Origin: Chitinophaga pinensis
Lineage (GTDB): Bacteria; Bacteroidota; Bacteroidia; UKL13-3
DNA length: 64,000 bases
Direction of reading: 5' to 3'
NCBI GenBank assembly: GCA_945870425.1
Contig: CAMBSD010000014.1
Location: 28,619 to 92,618 of the forward strand
Made by a program: the position numbers and the translations under genes
The notes under the pieces: generated by a model
What the model saw: only the letters and a program-made list of their open reading frames with translations
What the model was told of the DNA's origin: nothing
Database searches by the model: none
Shown here: in pieces, positions 61,235 through 64,000 of the stretch
Layout of the letters: each line of letters opens with the position of its first letter
How positions within the stretch are numbered: position 1 is the first letter of the stretch

Positions 61235-61400
61235 ATAACGGTTTGCCGCTTGGCGAAGGGCGGGACTTTCAGCATCCCGATTGCTATCGGGATTGATGCG
61301 GAGACTTGCACTTTCGGCTACCACAAAACTATCTGCGGAGTAAAGCCTATCCCGATTTTTCATCGGGAAAACCCCGCCTATTGACAAGGTGCTGTTACCT
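61235..61400. repeat. Cassette-boundary repeat C (attC-like)
   Basis: ATAACGGTTTGCCGCTTGGCGAAGGGCGGGACTTTCAGCATCCCGATTGCTATCGGGATTGATGCGGAG...CTATCTGCGGAG...CCCCGCCTATTGACAAGGTGCTGTTACC. Confidence 0.88.
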
Positions 61401-61412
61401 GCTGCCGTTCCT

Positions 61413-62039
61413 TTACTGTCCTGCGAAAATATTGTCGGTATTAGCATAAATTATTTTTACTTTTGTCCCTATTGCAAGTTTACTGTTGTCTTGAACAAAA
61501 CGAATAAGTCGTTTACTTTGTCTACCCATAAATCTATTCCAATAAACAATTACAATATAGTCATAACTGTCATTTAAAAGTTTTGTAGTCTGAGATAGCG
61601 GTTTTAAATATTTTAGCTGAGTTTCAATAGATAAAATACTGTCAATTGGTGCTTGTTGCTTTGTTGGAAAAGTTGTCATTATTTCATTTCTGTCCCATTT
61701 TAAATTAGGAAAACCGCCAGCATAACAATTTACTTGGAATGAAGTCAACTGTCCTGATTTGTCATAGTAAAGAACTTGTAATGGTTGGTAGTGATTTTTT
61801 ATTTGTGAATTATATTTAGTCGTGTCAAGTGAGAATAGATATGAAAAATAAGTTGTGTCAAGTTCGTAACAGTCAGCATTAGTAATGTTATATTTTTTAG
61901 CATATTGAACAATGGTCTTTTCGTCAACAGTATTTGTTTTTTTCATTCCATAAAGTCCTGTGAAAATTGAAGAACAACTTGTCAGTCCAAATGAGAATGT
62001 CAAAGTTATAACTATCAATATTGATAAATGTCTGTTCAT
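61413..62039 (-). CDS. Cassette-borne lipoprotein, hypothetical
   Basis: MNRHLSILIVITLTFSFGLTSCSSIFTG lipobox; 208 aa ORF between repeats C and D. Confidence 0.75.
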   Translation of the reverse strand: MNRHLSILIVITLTFSFGLTSCSSIFTGLYGMKKTNTVDEKTIVQYAKKYNITNADCYELDTTYFSYLFSLDTTKYNSQIKNHYQPLQVLYYDKSGQLTSFQVNCYAGGFPNLKWDRNEIMTTFPTKQQAPIDSILSIETQLKYLKPLSQTTKLLNDSYDYIVIVYWNRFMGRQSKRLIRFVQDNSKLAIGTKVKIIYANTDNIFAGQ

Positions 62040-62062
62040 TGTATGGTCTTTTACGGTTGCTT

Positions 62063-62193
62063 GTAACGGTTTCGGGCTTGGCGAAGGTGGCGATTTTCAC
62101 CACAAATGTTGATGCGGAGAACCAAACTTTGATTAACCTCAAATGTGTCTGCGGAGCACTGAACCGCCACTTTTGCCAAACCCGTGTTATGCC
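62063..62193. repeat. Cassette-boundary repeat D (attC-like)
   Basis: GTAACGGTTTCGGGCTTGGCGAAGGTGGCG...GATGCGGAG...TCTGCGGAG...CCGCCACTTTTGCCAAACCCGTGTTATGCC. Confidence 0.85.
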
Positions 62194-62343
62194 TTCGTTG
62201 CTTTTTTTTCAAGGTGTCTGCTAGCAATTGGTAAATTATTAACTGTCATTGTAATTAAAAAGGATATGCACAATTTATTTATTGGCAATAGCTTATAGGT
62301 GTCATTAAACTTTGATTTGTAATTAAATAACTATTGGTTTCAA

Positions 62344-62391
62344 TAAAAAAAATTCAGAGGATGTTAGTGTTTGTGACAATATCCTCTGAAT
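62344..62391 (-). terminator. Rho-independent terminator of the 62429-63998 operon (minus strand)
   Basis: ATTCAGAGGAT-18 nt-ATCCTCTGAAT followed on the minus strand by a T tract (ATTTTTTTTATTG). Confidence 0.8.
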
Positions 62392-62428
62392 GTAACTAAG
62401 TGCAATAAAAGTATTGATTATTTTTAAA

Positions 62429-62887
62429 TTAATTGTTCATCTTCATTTTATTATTTAATGCCCTTGCTATGCTTTTCATATGGTCTCTCATTATTCTATC
62501 CACGTAAATAATGTCACCCAAACAAACAAGTCCAGCTGTAGTTAAAATGATAATTGGAATTGTTGAATTACCATTTGACAAATTACTGGAACCAAAACCC
62601 AAGGCTAAACCGGCTATTATAGAATTAATTGACCCTACAATTCCAAGGTTATCTATTTTTTTTAAGTGATATTTTGCTTCATCATTTCCTTCAGAAAGAC
62701 GCCTTATTTCACTCCATTTAACAGGTTTGTCATTTTTAAAAAACTTTAAATTGTTAATTCCAGTTCGTTTCAGATAAATGGAATCATATGAATAATTTTG
62801 AGAATAAAGATGAGATGATGAAAAGCAAACTATTATAAAAACTAACAAATTGCGGCTGTGAAAAGTTAAATTGAAATTAGTATTCAT
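62429..62887 (-). CDS. Membrane hypothetical protein (start chosen at MNTNFN)
   Basis: Signal peptide, TM segments GIVGSINSIIAGLALGFG and IPIIILTTAGLVCLGDIIYVDRIM; starts 7 nt after the upstream stop. Confidence 0.65.
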   Translation of the reverse strand: MNTNFNLTFHSRNLLVFIIVCFSSSHLYSQNYSYDSIYLKRTGINNLKFFKNDKPVKWSEIRRLSEGNDEAKYHLKKIDNLGIVGSINSIIAGLALGFGSSNLSNGNSTIPIIILTTAGLVCLGDIIYVDRIMRDHMKSIARALNNKMKMNN

Positions 62888-62894
62888 AATTTCC

Positions 62895-63971
62895 CTATTT
62901 AACACATTTAATATATAAGCCATTTTTATAAACAAATGCTTGTCCGCCAGAAGGAATTGGGTAGTAACAATGGGCACCGTCCCAAGTCCCTTGAGTAAAT
63001 AATCCATTCCAAATTGGTAGTTTGCATTGATGTGAAGGGTCATCCCAATAAAGATTTCCATTCATTATAAAAACACTTCCACTTGTTGGTCTTCCAAAAA
63101 AGCAACTTGCACCATCGAATTGACTTGGAAGTGGGCAATTATTACAAAAATATGGATTCCATGGATTAGGTCCGCCACAACCTGAACACATATTACAAAA
63201 TCTACAACTACTTGTAGTGGATACAGCTATCGCTGTCGCAACACTTACAATAGGAGCAGCGGGACCACTAAAAAATATGCCGAAAATAGCACTTACCGCA
63301 TCCATACCAGCAATTTTCCATAAGTTGTTCTTTAAGCAATCATCACAATCGTTATTTGTTTTATGTAAATTTTTAAGGGTCTTTTGATAACCATTCCAAT
63401 ATGTTGCACTTTCTTTAAAAGTTGTAACAGAATACATGCTAATGACTTTACTATTATAGTTGATATTTCCATCATTTGAAATGTTGATTTGTAGTTGAGC
63501 TAATTCAGCTATTTTTTGGTCAAAAGAAACTCCCTCGTTTGAAATATCTATTGCTTGATTTAAATAGTTTTTTGTTGCTTCATCAATAATGTTATTTGTT
63601 AGTAGTTGTTGAACTAGATTAGTAAGATTATCAGTATCATAATTTGTGTAGAAATTTTGAACGTCTTCAGGCGTGAAATTTAAGCTATTTGTGTCTATAT
63701 TGTTTATTAGACAAAAAGACTTTGATAATAGTACCTTTTGGTATAAATTTAGACTATCTTGGTCTGGATAGTTCATTACATAATCTACACCATCATTGTG
63801 TAATTGTGCAAATAATTCAGCCTGCTCAATTAAACTGTCATTTGTTGATTTAGATTGTACTTTGTTTGACTTTGTATTGCAACTATTCATTGTTACGAAC
63901 AGAGTCAAAATTGTAAAAATTGTAAGGATAAATTTTCCTAAAATTTTTGATGGATTGTTTAATTTTTTCAT
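62895..63971 (-). CDS. Cys-rich lipoprotein with hydrophobic Gly/Ala segment and duplicated C-terminal DGAxC motif
   Basis: Lipobox TMNSCNT; AVSAIFGIFFSGPAAPIVSVATAIAVSTTSSCRFCNMCSGCGGPNPWNPYFCNNCP; QFDGASCFFGRPTSGSVFIMNGNLYW / TWDGAHCYYPIPSGGQAFVYKNGLYI. Confidence 0.75.
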   Translation of the reverse strand: MKKLNNPSKILGKFILTIFTILTLFVTMNSCNTKSNKVQSKSTNDSLIEQAELFAQLHNDGVDYVMNYPDQDSLNLYQKVLLSKSFCLINNIDTNSLNFTPEDVQNFYTNYDTDNLTNLVQQLLTNNIIDEATKNYLNQAIDISNEGVSFDQKIAELAQLQINISNDGNINYNSKVISMYSVTTFKESATYWNGYQKTLKNLHKTNNDCDDCLKNNLWKIAGMDAVSAIFGIFFSGPAAPIVSVATAIAVSTTSSCRFCNMCSGCGGPNPWNPYFCNNCPLPSQFDGASCFFGRPTSGSVFIMNGNLYWDDPSHQCKLPIWNGLFTQGTWDGAHCYYPIPSGGQAFVYKNGLYIKCVK

Positions 63972-64000
63972 GTTGTTAGTGAGGTTTTTGAAAGTCAAAT

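Noticed and set aside
60329-61447. ORFs at 60329, 60397, 61211 and 61389 as genes
   Set aside because: They lie within or across repeats B and C, with hairpin-derived composition.
1-64000. CRISPR array, phage, restriction-modification or canonical defence island
   Set aside because: No regularly spaced identical repeats, cas genes, phage structural genes, methyltransferases or helicase/nuclease defence operons were seen.
1-64000. rRNA or tRNA genes
   Set aside because: No GC-rich cloverleaf-like or rRNA-like stretch was recognised in the intergenic gaps; a covariance search would be needed to exclude a tRNA fully.

Overview
This 64 kb window is from an AT-rich Bacteroidota chromosome. Supporting signs are T9SS C-terminal sorting domains, DUF4294/DUF4476-type families and TAnnTTTG-like promoters. 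Most of it (about 1-59.4 kb) is ordinary core genome: Lgt, RNase HI, dihydroorotase, LpxB, an RND efflux operon, an OmpA/TSP3 porin, an ECF sigma operon, pyruvate carboxylase, Rho, a SCO/cytochrome c cluster, an M43/FN3/T9SS protease, Tex, Hsp20, PurC, LuxC-like reductase, ferredoxin, Dcd and peptidases. Two things stand out. (1) From about 59.5 kb to the right edge there is a cassette-like accessory array. All its genes are on the minus strand: PIN/DUF2281 TA, PIN/DUF6364-like TA, a lipoprotein, and a Cys-rich lipoprotein plus membrane protein pair. At least four structured GC-richer repeats of related sequence (TAACGGTTT..GGGCTTGGCGAAGG..GTTA) follow the 3' ends of these genes, which resembles integron attC sites; no integrase is visible. 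(2) Five otherwise coherent core-region genes are each broken by one lesion: four in-frame stops (YetF/DUF421, GNAT, Spy-like, lipoprotein) and one 5-bp tandem-repeat frameshift (AATAT)3. This suggests pseudogenisation, phase variation, recoding or sequence error. Other observations are a decayed REP/MITE-like palindrome at 36.6 kb and a perfect 12-bp GC hairpin inside the pyc coding sequence. All family calls were made by eye, with no database search.
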